64,000 nt of DNA from Streptomyces paradoxus (lineage in GTDB: Bacteria > Actinomycetota > Actinomycetes > Streptomycetales > Streptomycetaceae), in the NCBI RefSeq assembly GCF_014202475.1, contig NZ_JACHGV010000005.1, positions 372,001-436,000 on the forward strand, written 5' to 3'. A model generated the notes under the pieces. The model was given only the letters and a program-made list of their open reading frames with translations, made no database searches and was not told the DNA's origin. Shown one piece after another: positions 8,220-16,437 of this stretch. A program made the translations under genes and the position numbers. Position 1 is the stretch's first letter. The number at the start of each line of letters is the position of its first letter.

Positions 8220-9920
8220 TCACGACGCCGCGACGTGAGTGAAGCGCGCCGCCGTATGGAAGTCCGTCTGGATCCGCATCGCCGTCGCCGTCAGTTCCGG
8301 AAGGAGGTCCGTCACGCACTCCCGCGGGGTGCGGCGGCTGGCGTGCAGGGCTGTGTTCAGGGCCGCCACCACCCGGCCCGATCGGTCGCGGATCGGGACC
8401 GCGATCGAGCGGAGGCCCTCTTCCAGTTCCTCGTCCACCAGGGCGTAGCCCTGGGAGCGGACCGAGGCGAGGGTCCCTTCCTCACGGGTGTCCGCCAGCA
8501 GGACCCTGCCCGGTGCCGTCGCGTGGGCCGGCAGGCTCGTGCCCACCGTGATGTTCACGCTCATCACCCGGGCCGTCGTCGCCCGGGCCGTGTACTGGAT
8601 CTCCTCGCCGGAGTCCGACAGCACCGCCAATGACGTCGACTCGTGGATGCGGGACGTCAGGTCGGCCAGGTGGGGCTGGGCGATCTCCGGGAGGGTGGTG
8701 CGGGACAGGGGTGGGAAGCCGAGGGAGAGGACCCGGGGGGTCAGTGCGAAGGTGCGGCCGGCCGGGGCCACCAGGCCCAGGTGTTCGTAGGTGATCAGGG
8801 CCCGGCGGGCCGTCGCCCGGGCCAGGCCCGTCGCCCGGGCCACCTCCGTGAGGGTCAGCTCCGGCCTGCCCTCGCCGAAGGCCGTGAGGACGGTCAGTCC
8901 CCGGGCCAGGGATTCGATGAACTCGCGTCCCAGTTGCTGCTTGGACGCGCCCGTCCAGAGCGCCAGGTCCGAGGGGGGCGGGCCGGGCTCGGGGGGCGGG
9001 GTGTCGCGGAGTTCGCGTTCCATCGCCTCGACCGTGGACCGCAGCCTCGGGAGGAGGGCCGTCCGCAGGGTGTGGGCGGTGTGGCGGCTCGTGTGGCTGA
9101 CCACGCTCGCCACGCTCGCGATCCGGCCGTCCGGTCCCGGGCTGCGGACCGGCACCGAGATCGCCACCAGGCCCGGCTCGATCAACTGGTCGTCCAGGGA
9201 CCAGCCGTTGGCGGACGCCTCTTCCGTGCGGCTGACGAAGGTGTCGTCGTCCCGCGCGTCCGGTCGGTGCGTCCGTGGCGGTACGGCCGTGAAGGACAGG
9301 TCCCTCGGATCCGCCGCCCTGCGGTCCCGCCAGCGCTGCCAGTCCGCGGTCGTCCACTCCGCCGCGAACAGCGGGCCGGGCGCGGTGCGTTCGGCCGGGA
9401 GCAGGTCGCCGATGCGGAAGCTGAGGGACATCGCGCGGCGGCGGGTCGCCTGGTGGATGAAGCGGATGCCGTCCTGGTCGGCGACCGCGAGGGAGACCGA
9501 CTCGTCCAGTTCGTCTGCCAGGGCGTCCGCGTGCGGGGAGAGCAGGGCGGGCAGGCGCAGGGCCGACAGGTAGGCGTTGCCCAGTTCCATGAGGCGGGGG
9601 GACAGGTGGACGTCCCGGCCGTCGAAGCGGACGTAGCCCATGCGGGCGAGGGTGGTCGTGATGCGGTCGACCGTGGAGCGGGCGAGGCCGGTGGCGCGTT
9701 CCAGGCCGCTCAGGCTCAGCGTGCCGTTCGCCTCCGTCAGTTCCCGCAGCACCGCGATTCCGCGGATGAGGGGAGCGACCGCCTCCGCGGGGGCGCTCCC
9801 ACCGGTACCGGTGAGGGCAGCTGCCCTGGCGGTCATGGCCCCCTCGGCCGGCGGTCCCTTCTCGTCGGCCGTCGGGGCGGACCCCTCCGGAGGCGTCTCG
9901 GGCATGGGCTTCGCTGGCAT
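8220..9920 (-). CDS. Tandem double IclR-family regulator
   Basis: A 566-residue cytosolic transcription factor made of two complete IclR units in series, about twice the usual 250-280 residues. Unit 1 has a winged HTH (about residues 50-110, LSLSGLERATGLARSTVDRITTTL) and an effector domain; unit 2 repeats this (HTH about residues 335-390, LTLTEVARATGLARATARRALI) with its own effector domain. Such fused IclR proteins resemble paired PcaR-type regulators of aromatic degradation, but no target is adjacent. Start ATG 9920 is supported by GGAGAA upstream. An inverted repeat in its promoter could be an autoregulatory site. Confidence 0.88.
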   Translation of the reverse strand: MPAKPMPETPPEGSAPTADEKGPPAEGAMTARAAALTGTGGSAPAEAVAPLIRGIAVLRELTEANGTLSLSGLERATGLARSTVDRITTTLARMGYVRFDGRDVHLSPRLMELGNAYLSALRLPALLSPHADALADELDESVSLAVADQDGIRFIHQATRRRAMSLSFRIGDLLPAERTAPGPLFAAEWTTADWQRWRDRRAADPRDLSFTAVPPRTHRPDARDDDTFVSRTEEASANGWSLDDQLIEPGLVAISVPVRSPGPDGRIASVASVVSHTSRHTAHTLRTALLPRLRSTVEAMERELRDTPPPEPGPPPSDLALWTGASKQQLGREFIESLARGLTVLTAFGEGRPELTLTEVARATGLARATARRALITYEHLGLVAPAGRTFALTPRVLSLGFPPLSRTTLPEIAQPHLADLTSRIHESTSLAVLSDSGEEIQYTARATTARVMSVNITVGTSLPAHATAPGRVLLADTREEGTLASVRSQGYALVDEELEEGLRSIAVPIRDRSGRVVAALNTALHASRRTPRECVTDLLPELTATAMRIQTDFHTAARFTHVAAS

Positions 9921-9940
9921 CGGTTCTCCGGTACGGCGGT

Positions 9941-9994
9941 CGCGACGGCCGCGAGGACCGCGACGGCCGCGAAGACCGCGACGGTCGCGGCAGG
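9941..9994. repeat. 18-bp tandem repeat, three copies
   Basis: Three consecutive 18-bp units starting CGCGACGG(C/T)CGCG lie in the leader just upstream of the double-IclR start codon. The third copy has diverged most. Confidence 0.8.
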
Positions 9995-9995
9995 C

Positions 9996-10017
9996 CCACC
10001 GTAATCCGAAACGGTGG
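9996..10017. promoter_or_regulatory. Candidate IclR operator
   Basis: Perfect inverted repeat CCACCGT - 8 nt - ACGGTGG about 80-100 nt upstream of the double-IclR start. Position and symmetry fit a dimeric regulator binding its own promoter. No binding consensus for this regulator is known to me. Confidence 0.4.
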
Positions 10018-10096
10018 TCCGGATGCCGGGCTGTCCGGGGCGTTGAACTCCCCCCGGCGCTTCGCGCGCCCCCCACCTCTGCTCCTCCCCACCCCT

Positions 10097-10140
10097 CCCT
10101 ACCTCCTCCCTTCCCTACCTCCTCCCTTCCCTACCTCCTC
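10097..10140. repeat. 16-bp pyrimidine-rich tandem repeat
   Basis: Units of CCCTACCTCCTCCCTT occur at 10097-10112 and 10113-10128, with a partial third at 10129-10140, inside a longer C/T-only tract on the plus strand. The array overlaps the last codons and stop of the M6 protease gene. Confidence 0.8.
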
Positions 10141-11540
10141 GTCACCCGCACCCGGTACGCCCCCTCCCCACCGGCCCCCGCCGCCCCCACCGCTCCCGCC
10201 CCCGCCACCTCGATCGTGATCCCCCGTGCCGCGTCGCGGAACGTCTCGCCGGGTGTGAACGGCGCGTCCGACAGTTCCGCGTGGACGTTCGGCGCGCGGG
10301 TGCAGCCGCCGCTGTCGCGGCGGGAGTCGATGACGGTGACCGGGCCCATGCCCGTGTCCACCTTCGCGTCGACTTGGTAGATCAGGACGCCCGGGCGGCA
10401 CACCGCCTCGTCGTTGCCGGCGCGGGTGCGCAGTTCGACGGCGTAGCCGGTTCTGCGGTCCAGGGGGACGAAGACCAGTTTGGAGCCGCCGGCCAGGGCC
10501 AGGGGCGTCAGGGCGTACTCCGTGGTGCCGGGGGACGCCGCGCAGTGGACCTGGGCGGCGTCGAGCCAGCCCAGTTTCCACTTGTGCCAGCCGAGGAAGT
10601 CGTTGTTGGCCCCCCAGTCCTCGCTCATGATGTCCCAGTGGCCGACCGCGCCCCCGCCCTCCGCGGTGTACAGGTCGGGCAGGCCGAAGACATGGCCGTT
10701 CTCGTGGGGGAGGACGCGGTAGCCGGTGCGGTCGTAGGAGCCGGAGCCGTCGTCCTGGCGGGAGTAGACGAAGGAGGCGTTGGCCACGGGTTTGCCGTCG
10801 GCCCGGGGTGCCTCCGGGTTGCCGGCGAAGGTGACGGACAGGACCGTGTCCAGGGCGGAGGGGCCGGCGTTCGGGGTGACCAGGACGTTCAGCAGGTCGT
10901 ACGCGCGGAAGTCCACCTTCGGGTCGGCCGCGGCCACCAGGTCCTCGACCAGGGCGCGGTAGCCGGGCTCGAACGGGGCCCCGCGCTCTATGCCGTACTC
11001 GCGGAAGGACTTCGGCATCCGCAGCCAGCCCGGTATCGGGGTCTCGGGACGGTAGTCGAGGCGGCCGTAGGAGCTGGTGCGGAACCAGTCGCGGGTCTGC
11101 GGGAAGAACTCGTGGAAGCGGTCCTGGGCGTCGCCCTCGCCGGGGGCGTCGGAGAAGTCGATCATGAGAGTGAGGGCCCGGACGGTGCCGGTGGAGCGGG
11201 TGTAACCGGCGGAGGTGGGGATGCCCTCGGACATCTGGACCTCGCGTGCGCTGCGGATCATGCAGGGACCGTGTGCGGAGGTGTGGGACAGGGTGACGGG
11301 GCCCGCTCCCGCCGTGCTGGCGCCCGGTGCGAGTCGGCCCGTGCCCGCCGAGGTGCTGACCGTGAAGGTCAGGGCGGTCACGCAGGCCAGGGCGGCCAGA
11401 CGGCGCCTCGGTATCCGGTGGCCGGGCGGCCCCGTGCCGTCCGGGCGGGGGTGCCGGGGCTGCGGCTGCCTGCAAGGGACCTGCAAGGGACCTCCCGCGC
11501 CACGGCAGCCACCGGTCTCCGGCTGCACCCTTGCGATCAC
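10131..11540 (-). CDS. Secreted M6-like zinc metalloprotease
   Basis: About 469 residues with an N-terminal export signal (RRRLAALACVTALTFTVSTSAGTG). The core carries the metzincin-type motif HENGHVFGLPD (HExxH with Gly-Leu-Pro-Asp after it) at about residues 279-289, which should bind catalytic zinc; GHWDIMSEDWGA follows as a Met-turn-like segment. This matches M6-family (immune inhibitor A-like) peptidases. The product is probably an extracellular protease. The start is uncertain: GTG 11540 gives a long basic leader before the hydrophobic core, and a later start is possible. The C-terminus is Gly/Ala-rich. Confidence 0.85.
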   Translation of the reverse strand: MIARVQPETGGCRGAGGPLQVPCRQPQPRHPRPDGTGPPGHRIPRRRLAALACVTALTFTVSTSAGTGRLAPGASTAGAGPVTLSHTSAHGPCMIRSAREVQMSEGIPTSAGYTRSTGTVRALTLMIDFSDAPGEGDAQDRFHEFFPQTRDWFRTSSYGRLDYRPETPIPGWLRMPKSFREYGIERGAPFEPGYRALVEDLVAAADPKVDFRAYDLLNVLVTPNAGPSALDTVLSVTFAGNPEAPRADGKPVANASFVYSRQDDGSGSYDRTGYRVLPHENGHVFGLPDLYTAEGGGAVGHWDIMSEDWGANNDFLGWHKWKLGWLDAAQVHCAASPGTTEYALTPLALAGGSKLVFVPLDRRTGYAVELRTRAGNDEAVCRPGVLIYQVDAKVDTGMGPVTVIDSRRDSGGCTRAPNVHAELSDAPFTPGETFRDAARGITIEVAGAGAVGAAGAGGEGAYRVRVTRR

Positions 11541-11602
11541 CCTGCGTCGCGGGGCGGGGGGGACGCGCGCTGGAGGAGACCGATCGTGGGTTTCCCGTCA
11601 GT

Positions 11603-11644
11603 AGGGGCCGGATGGTCTTGAGCAGGGGCCGGATGGTCTTGTGA
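11603..11644. repeat. 21-bp direct tandem duplication
   Basis: AGGGGCCGGATGGTCTTG occurs twice, 21 bp apart (11603 and 11624), in the divergent promoter region between the M6 protease and the TetR gene. It could be a duplicated regulator site or a replication-slippage product. Confidence 0.75.
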
Positions 11645-11682
11645 GCCAGGTCACAAACAATTTCCGCGCGAGCGGGAAATAC

Positions 11683-11739
11683 CGGGGACCCAGTCCCCGT
11701 TTAGCCATGTGTCCGACCGAAACGGGGATGCAGTCCCCG
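11683..11739. promoter_or_regulatory. Paired palindromes upstream of TetR gene
   Basis: Two related inverted repeats with starts 40 bp apart: CGGGGAC-CCA-GTCCCCG (11683-11699) and CGGGGA-TGCAG-TCCCCG (11723-11739). They lie 28-84 nt before the TetR GTG start. Such duplicated symmetric boxes next to a TetR/exporter pair are typical operators. Confidence 0.6.
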
Positions 11740-11766
11740 GATCGCCTCACTCACCAGGAGTACACC

Positions 11767-12411
11767 GTGCAGACCGCCACCCCCGAAGCGCGCAAGGTGC
11801 CCCGGCCCCGCGCCGACGCCCTGCGCAACCGGGAGCGGATCGTCACCGCCGCCCGGGAGATGTTCGTCGAGCACGGCCCCGAAGTGCCGCTCGACGAGAT
11901 CGCCCGCCGGGCCGGGGTCGGCAACGCCACGGTGTACCGCAACTTCCCGGACCGCGACGCGCTCGTCCGCGAGGTCGTCTGCTCCGTCATGGACCGTACG
12001 GCCGCGGCCGCCGAGGCCGCGCTCACCGAGACCGGCGACGCGTTCGAGGCGCTGGAGCGCTTCGTGCACGCCGCCGCCGACGAGCGGATCAGCGCGCTGT
12101 GCCCGATGGTCTCCAGCACGTTCGACAAGCACCACCCGGACCTGGAGGCCGCGCGCGAACGGGTCGAGCGGCTGATCGCGGAGGTCATGGACCGCGCCAG
12201 GGAGGCCGGGCAGCTCCGGTCCGACGTGGACGTCGGGGACGTCATGATCGCCGTGGCCCAGCTCAGCAGGCCCCCGGCCGGAACGGAATGCTTCCGGGCC
12301 GACCGGTTCGTCCACCGCCATCTTCAGCTGCTCCTGGACGGGCTGCGGGCCCCCGCCCGCTCCGCCCTCCCGGGCACGGCCGTGACCCTGGAGGACCTGC
12401 GCCGGCCCTGA
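11767..12411 (+). CDS. TetR-family transcriptional regulator
   Basis: 214 residues with an N-terminal TetR HTH (about residues 20-65: IVTAAREMFVEHGPEVPLDE, then AGVGNATVYRNFPDRDALV). The C-terminal ligand-binding domain is helical. GTG 11767 is chosen because AGGAG sits 6 nt upstream. The gene lies 221 nt before a DHA2 exporter in the same direction and probably represses it together with its own promoter, where paired palindromes occur. Confidence 0.9.
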   Translation: MQTATPEARKVPRPRADALRNRERIVTAAREMFVEHGPEVPLDEIARRAGVGNATVYRNFPDRDALVREVVCSVMDRTAAAAEAALTETGDAFEALERFVHAAADERISALCPMVSSTFDKHHPDLEAARERVERLIAEVMDRAREAGQLRSDVDVGDVMIAVAQLSRPPAGTECFRADRFVHRHLQLLLDGLRAPARSALPGTAVTLEDLRRP

Positions 12412-12420
12412 CCGAACCGT

Positions 12421-12463
12421 CCAGCCCGATCCGAACCAGCCCGATCCGAACCAGCCCGATCCG
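12421..12463. repeat. 15-bp tandem repeat
   Basis: CCAGCCCGATCCGAA occurs twice exactly (12421, 12436), followed by a third partial copy (12451-12463), immediately after the TetR stop codon and upstream of the exporter gene. Confidence 0.85.
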
Positions 12464-12632
12464 TCCAGCTCCATGAGCTCCGTCCGACCGCTTCGCCGAT
12501 GAGTTTCAGGCCGCCCCACCCGTCTGAACCCCTGAACGACAGCTGAACGACAGTCCCTACGGCCGTCCCCGCAGACGAGCCGTCACCTTTCGTCACCTTT
12601 TTCCGTCACGAAGTCCCGAAGTGGGTATCCCC

Positions 12633-14174
12633 ATGTCTGAAACAGCCTCCAAGACCTTCGGCACACCGGTCAGAGAACCGGACGCCGGCCGCTGGAAAGC
12701 GCTCGTCTTCATCGCGCTCGCCCAGCTGATGGTCGTCCTGGACGCCACCATCGTGAACATCGCCCTGCCCTCCGCCCAGCAGGACCTGGGCATCTCCGAC
12801 GGCAACCGGCAGTGGGTCGTCACGGCCTACGCGCTCGCCTTCGGCGGTCTGCTCCTGTTCGGTGGCCGGATAGCCGACCTGTGGGGCCGCAAGAAGGCCT
12901 TCGTCGTCGGTCTGGGCGGCTTCGCCGCGGCCTCCGCGCTCGGCGGCGCGGCCACCAACGAGGCGATGATGTTCGGCGCCCGCGCCCTCCAGGGCGTCTT
13001 CGGAGCCCTGCTCGCGCCCGCCGCGCTCTCCCTGCTGGCCGTGATGTTCACCGACGCCAAGGAGCGCGCCAAGGCGTTCGGCATCTACGGCGCGATCGCC
13101 GGTGGCGGCGGTGCGGTCGGCCTGATCCTCGGCGGTTTCCTCACCGAGTACCTGGACTGGCGCTGGACGTTCTTCGTGAACATCCCGTTCGCCATCGTCG
13201 CCGCGGCCGGAGCGTACTTCGTCATCCGTGAGCCGGAGGGCGGCCGCAACCGCTCGCCGCTCGACATCCCCGGTGTGCTGCTGTCCACCTTCGGCCTGGT
13301 CGCCCTGGTCTACGGCTTCACCCGCGCCGAGTCCGACGGCTGGAGCGACACCGTGACCGTCGCCATGTTCGTCGCCTCGGCCGTGCTGCTCGCGGCCTTC
13401 GTGTTCGTCGAGTCCAAGGTCAAGGCCCCGCTGCTGCCGCTGCGCGTGGTCACCGAGCGCAACCGCGGCGGGATCTACCTCTCCCTCGGTCTCGCGATCA
13501 TCGCGATGTTCGGCCTGTTCCTCTTCCTGACCTACTACCTGCAGATCGTGAAGGGCTACTCGCCGGTCAAGACCGGCTTCGCCTTCCTGCCGATGATCGC
13601 GGGCATGATCACCGGTTCCACCCAGATCGGCACCCGTCTGATGACCCGGGTCGCGCCGCGTCTGCTGATGGGCCCCGGCTTCCTGGTCGCCGCGCTCGGC
13701 ATGCTGCTGCTGACCCAGCTGGAGATCGGCTCCTCGTACGCCGCCCTGCTGCTGCCGGCGATGCTGCTGCTCGGTCTGGGCATGGGTACGGCGTTCATGC
13801 CGGCCATGTCGCTGGCCACCCAGGGCGTCGAGCCGCGTGACTCCGGCGTCGCCTCGGCGATGGTCAACACCTCGCAGCAGGTGGGCGGCGCGATCGGCAC
13901 GGCCCTGCTGAACACCATCGCCGCCTCGGCGACGACGGCGTACGTCGCCGACCACATCGCCGGGGCGACCAGCCGGTCCCAGCAGCAGCTGGTCCAGCTG
14001 GAGGCCATGGTGCAGGGCTACACCAGCGCCATCTGGTTCGCCGTCGGCATCCTCGTGGTGGCCGCCGTGATCGCCCTGACCTTCGTCAACGCCGGCCGCC
14101 CGGGCGCTCCGGCGACGGCGTCCTCCGGCGAGGACGCGGCGGACGAGGTGCAGATCCCGGTCGTCGCCCACTGA
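12633..14174 (+). CDS. DHA2-family MFS drug exporter
   Basis: A 513-residue inner-membrane proton-driven exporter of the EmrB/QacA (14-helix) group. Diagnostic motifs are LDATIVNIALPSAQQDLG in helix 1 (motif D1), GGRIADLWGRKKAF (motif A) between helices 2 and 3, and a Gly-rich helix 5 (GAIAGGGGAVGLILGG, motif C of antiporters). An upstream GTG (12621) is also in frame; ATG 12633 gives the usual short N-terminus. It follows a TetR gene, the likely repressor, and a MarR gene lies convergent downstream. Substrate unknown. Confidence 0.92.
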   Translation: MSETASKTFGTPVREPDAGRWKALVFIALAQLMVVLDATIVNIALPSAQQDLGISDGNRQWVVTAYALAFGGLLLFGGRIADLWGRKKAFVVGLGGFAAASALGGAATNEAMMFGARALQGVFGALLAPAALSLLAVMFTDAKERAKAFGIYGAIAGGGGAVGLILGGFLTEYLDWRWTFFVNIPFAIVAAAGAYFVIREPEGGRNRSPLDIPGVLLSTFGLVALVYGFTRAESDGWSDTVTVAMFVASAVLLAAFVFVESKVKAPLLPLRVVTERNRGGIYLSLGLAIIAMFGLFLFLTYYLQIVKGYSPVKTGFAFLPMIAGMITGSTQIGTRLMTRVAPRLLMGPGFLVAALGMLLLTQLEIGSSYAALLLPAMLLLGLGMGTAFMPAMSLATQGVEPRDSGVASAMVNTSQQVGGAIGTALLNTIAASATTAYVADHIAGATSRSQQQLVQLEAMVQGYTSAIWFAVGILVVAAVIALTFVNAGRPGAPATASSGEDAADEVQIPVVAH

Positions 14175-14266
14175 CGCCCGCGCACCGCACCCCTTCGGGC
14201 CATCCGTAGGCGCGGGGAAGGGGACGCCCCGCACCTGCGGAATCCAGGACCTGCCCGGCTCGCGCG

Positions 14267-14809
14267 TCAGCGGAGCCAGGGCAGGTCCGCACCCGCTTCG
14301 GCCGGCTGAAGTCCCTCGGCGACGATCCGCATGATCTCGCCGAGGGACTTCTGCTGTTGCGGGGTGAGCCGGTCGAAGACCGCCTGGCGCACGGCCTCCA
14401 CATGGCCCGGGGCGGTCTGCCGCAGCACGTCGTAGCCCTCGTCCGTGAGGACGGCGAACTGGCCCCGCTTGTCGTCGGGGCAGTCCTCCCGGCGCACCCA
14501 GCCGTTCTTCTCCAGCCGCGCGATGGCGTGCGAGAGCCGGGACCGGGTGATCTTCGCCAGCATGGCGAGCTCGGTCATCCGCAGCCGTCGCCGCGGCGCC
14601 TCGGCCAGCTTGACCAGAAGGCCGTAGTAGACGTGCGGCATGCCCGCGTCGCGCTGCAGCTGACGGTCGAGATGGTCGTCGAGGAGGGTGACGCCCTCCA
14701 TGAACGATCGCCAGACGTGCTGCTCCTCGTCGGTGAGCCAGCGCGGTTCCTGGGGCTCCTGGGCGGAGCCCGGTGTCGGTGCGGATGCGGGTGCCTTCAT
14801 GCGTTCCAC
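14267..14809 (-). CDS. MarR-family transcriptional regulator
   Basis: About 180 residues with a MarR winged HTH (LRMTELAMLAKITRSRLSHA, followed by the wing DCPDDKRGQFAVLTDEG with its conserved Asp-x-Arg). The start is set at GTG 14809, 10 nt after AAGGAGGA; ATG 14800 is the alternative. It is divergent from the DODA dioxygenase (80 nt between starts), so control of that gene and itself from a shared AT-rich promoter is likely. MarR proteins usually sense phenolic compounds or oxidants. Confidence 0.9.
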   Translation of the reverse strand: MERMKAPASAPTPGSAQEPQEPRWLTDEEQHVWRSFMEGVTLLDDHLDRQLQRDAGMPHVYYGLLVKLAEAPRRRLRMTELAMLAKITRSRLSHAIARLEKNGWVRREDCPDDKRGQFAVLTDEGYDVLRQTAPGHVEAVRQAVFDRLTPQQQKSLGEIMRIVAEGLQPAEAGADLPWLR

Positions 14810-14889
14810 TTTACGTGGCTCCTCCTTGAACTTTAAACAAATGGTCCGTACAGTTTTGTAGGGAACCACGTTTTGGAAGGAGCCGCAGC

Positions 14890-15675
14890 ATGTCCGCCGC
14901 CACCCAGGAGCGCATGCCCGCTCTGTACCTCAGCCACGGCGCCCCGCCCCTGGCGGACGACCCGGTCTGGCCCGGTGAGCTGGCCGCCTGGTCCGCCGGA
15001 CTGCCGCGACCCAAGGCCGTCCTGATCGTCTCCGCCCACTGGGAGGAGGCCCCGCTCGCCCTCGGCGCCACCGAGACCGTCCCGCTCGTCTACGACTTCT
15101 GGGGCTTCCCGGAGCACTACTACCGGGTGACGTACGACGCCCCCGGCGCACCGGAGCTCGCGGAGTCCGTACGCAAGCTGCTGCGCGCCCCCGGCATACC
15201 CGTCCAGGACGTCCCCGACCGCGGCCTCGACCACGGCGCCTACGTCCCGCTGGTCGAGATGTACCCGGAGGCCGACCTCCCGGTCCTGCAGGTGTCCATG
15301 CCGACGCTCGACCCGGTCCGGCTCATGGAGATCGGCCGCAGGCTCGCCCCGCTGCGGGACGAGGGCGTGCTCATCGTCGGCTCGGGTTTCTTCACCCACA
15401 ACCTGGCCGCGCTGCGGCAGGGCGGCATCCCCGCCTGGTCGGCGGAGTTCGACGACTGGGGCCGGCGGGCGCTGGAGGCGCGTGACGTGGACGCCCTGCT
15501 CGACTTCACCCGCAAGTCCCCCGCGGGGCAGCTGGCCCACCCGCGCACCGAGCACTTCGCCCCGCTCTTCGTGACGATGGGCGCGGCCGACGCGACCGGC
15601 GAGCTGGACGCGCAGAAGTCCGTGATCGACGGGTTCTGGATGGGGCTGGCGAAGCGGTCGGTGCAGTTCGGCTGA
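14890..15675 (+). CDS. DODA-type extradiol ring-cleavage dioxygenase
   Basis: 261 residues of the class III extradiol (LigB/DODA, YgiD-like) family, metal-dependent enzymes that open catecholic rings such as 3,4-dihydroxyphenylalanine. Predicted metal and catalytic histidines are His16 (YLSHGAPP), His50 (VSAHWEE), the His in RGLDHGAYVPL and the His in RTEHFAPL. Start ATG 14890 follows GGAAGGAG. It is divergent from a MarR gene, suggesting induction by an aromatic compound. The physiological substrate cannot be told from sequence. Confidence 0.9.
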   Translation: MSAATQERMPALYLSHGAPPLADDPVWPGELAAWSAGLPRPKAVLIVSAHWEEAPLALGATETVPLVYDFWGFPEHYYRVTYDAPGAPELAESVRKLLRAPGIPVQDVPDRGLDHGAYVPLVEMYPEADLPVLQVSMPTLDPVRLMEIGRRLAPLRDEGVLIVGSGFFTHNLAALRQGGIPAWSAEFDDWGRRALEARDVDALLDFTRKSPAGQLAHPRTEHFAPLFVTMGAADATGELDAQKSVIDGFWMGLAKRSVQFG

Positions 15676-15685
15676 GGCAGGCAGG

Positions 15686-15735
15686 TCCGAGGCGGGCACC
15701 TGCAACGGCTTCCGAGGCGGGCGCCTACAACGGCT
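15686..15735. repeat. 25-bp tandem duplication over a stop codon
   Basis: Two adjacent 25-bp copies (15686-15710, 15711-15735) that differ at two bases. The right copy contains the last codons and the stop of the acetyltransferase gene; the left copy is a noncoding duplicate. Confidence 0.85.
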
Positions 15736-16243
15736 TCTCGTACCAGGCCACGTCCCAGTACCGGCCGAACTTGCGGCCCACCTCCCGGTACGTGCCGACG
15801 TGCCGGAAGCCGAAGTGCTCGTGCAGCCGGGCCGACGCCTCGTTCGGCAGCGCGATGCCCGCGTAGGCGCGGTGCAGATCCTCGCCCGCGAGGGCCTCGA
15901 AGAGGGCCTTGTAGAGGAGTGTGCCGACGCCGCGCCGGCCGGCGTCGGGGGCCACGTACACGGTCGTCTCCACCGAGGTGGCATAGGCGGGCTTCATTCG
16001 GAAAGGGCTGGATGTGGAGTAGCCCAGAATCCTCTGAGTGTCCGGTGCCGTGGCAACCATCAGGCGGTGCGGCCCGTCTTCAGGGTGGGAGAGCAGCCAA
16101 GGGCGGCGCTCCCCCGGAGTGAAGATCGCGGTATCGAATGTGATCGCCGTCTCAAGTACATAGTGGTTGTAGAGGGCCGTGAGGGCGTCGAGGTCACCCT
16201 CGACTCCCGGCCTGACCTGCACCTCTGTGTGTTCCGACGGCAT
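15725..16243 (-). CDS. GNAT acetyltransferase, phosphinothricin-acetyltransferase-like
   Basis: A 172-residue cytosolic GNAT enzyme. It matches the Pat/Bar group by RPGVEGDLDALTALYNHYV near the N-terminus, ETTVYVAPDAGRRGVGTLLY (acetyl-CoA binding, motif A) and GFRHVGTYREVGRKFGRYWD at the C-terminus. These enzymes acetylate a primary amine, in some members phosphinothricin; the true substrate here is unknown. ATG 16243 follows GGGGAGG. It is divergent from hrdD. Its 3' end has been duplicated in tandem. Confidence 0.88.
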   Translation of the reverse strand: MPSEHTEVQVRPGVEGDLDALTALYNHYVLETAITFDTAIFTPGERRPWLLSHPEDGPHRLMVATAPDTQRILGYSTSSPFRMKPAYATSVETTVYVAPDAGRRGVGTLLYKALFEALAGEDLHRAYAGIALPNEASARLHEHFGFRHVGTYREVGRKFGRYWDVAWYEKPL

Positions 16244-16304
16244 CGCGCCTCCCCGGGTGGGCGGACAGGGTACTGCATGATCAGAAAAATCGGAGGCCGG
16301 GTTG

Positions 16305-16330
16305 GGAATTCTGTCCTGATTCCAGTCGTT
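16305..16330 (+). promoter_or_regulatory. SigR-type promoter of hrdD
   Basis: GGAAT (16305-16309), exactly 18 nt, then GTT (16328-16330): a full match to the consensus of SigR, the Streptomyces thiol-oxidative-stress sigma factor. It lies about 107 nt upstream of the hrdD start, on the correct strand. hrdD is a known SigR target in S. coelicolor (established knowledge). Confidence 0.75.
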
Positions 16331-16437
16331 GTTTCCATCGGATGCAGGGCACCCGAGGAGAGTCCGGAGAGTCCCGGAAGACGGAGTCCAGCGTCCGAAG
16401 GACCACCCGCTGACCTCACCATCGCAAGGGAGCTCGC

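Noticed and set aside
8000..8242. 80-residue repeat protein over the 36-bp array
   Set aside because: Open in several frames because the unit is a multiple of three; no ribosome site and no codon preference favours one frame.
9640..10380. 246-codon plus-strand frame over the double-IclR promoter
   Set aside because: Crosses the operator-like repeat, a pyrimidine tract and two real genes on the other strand.
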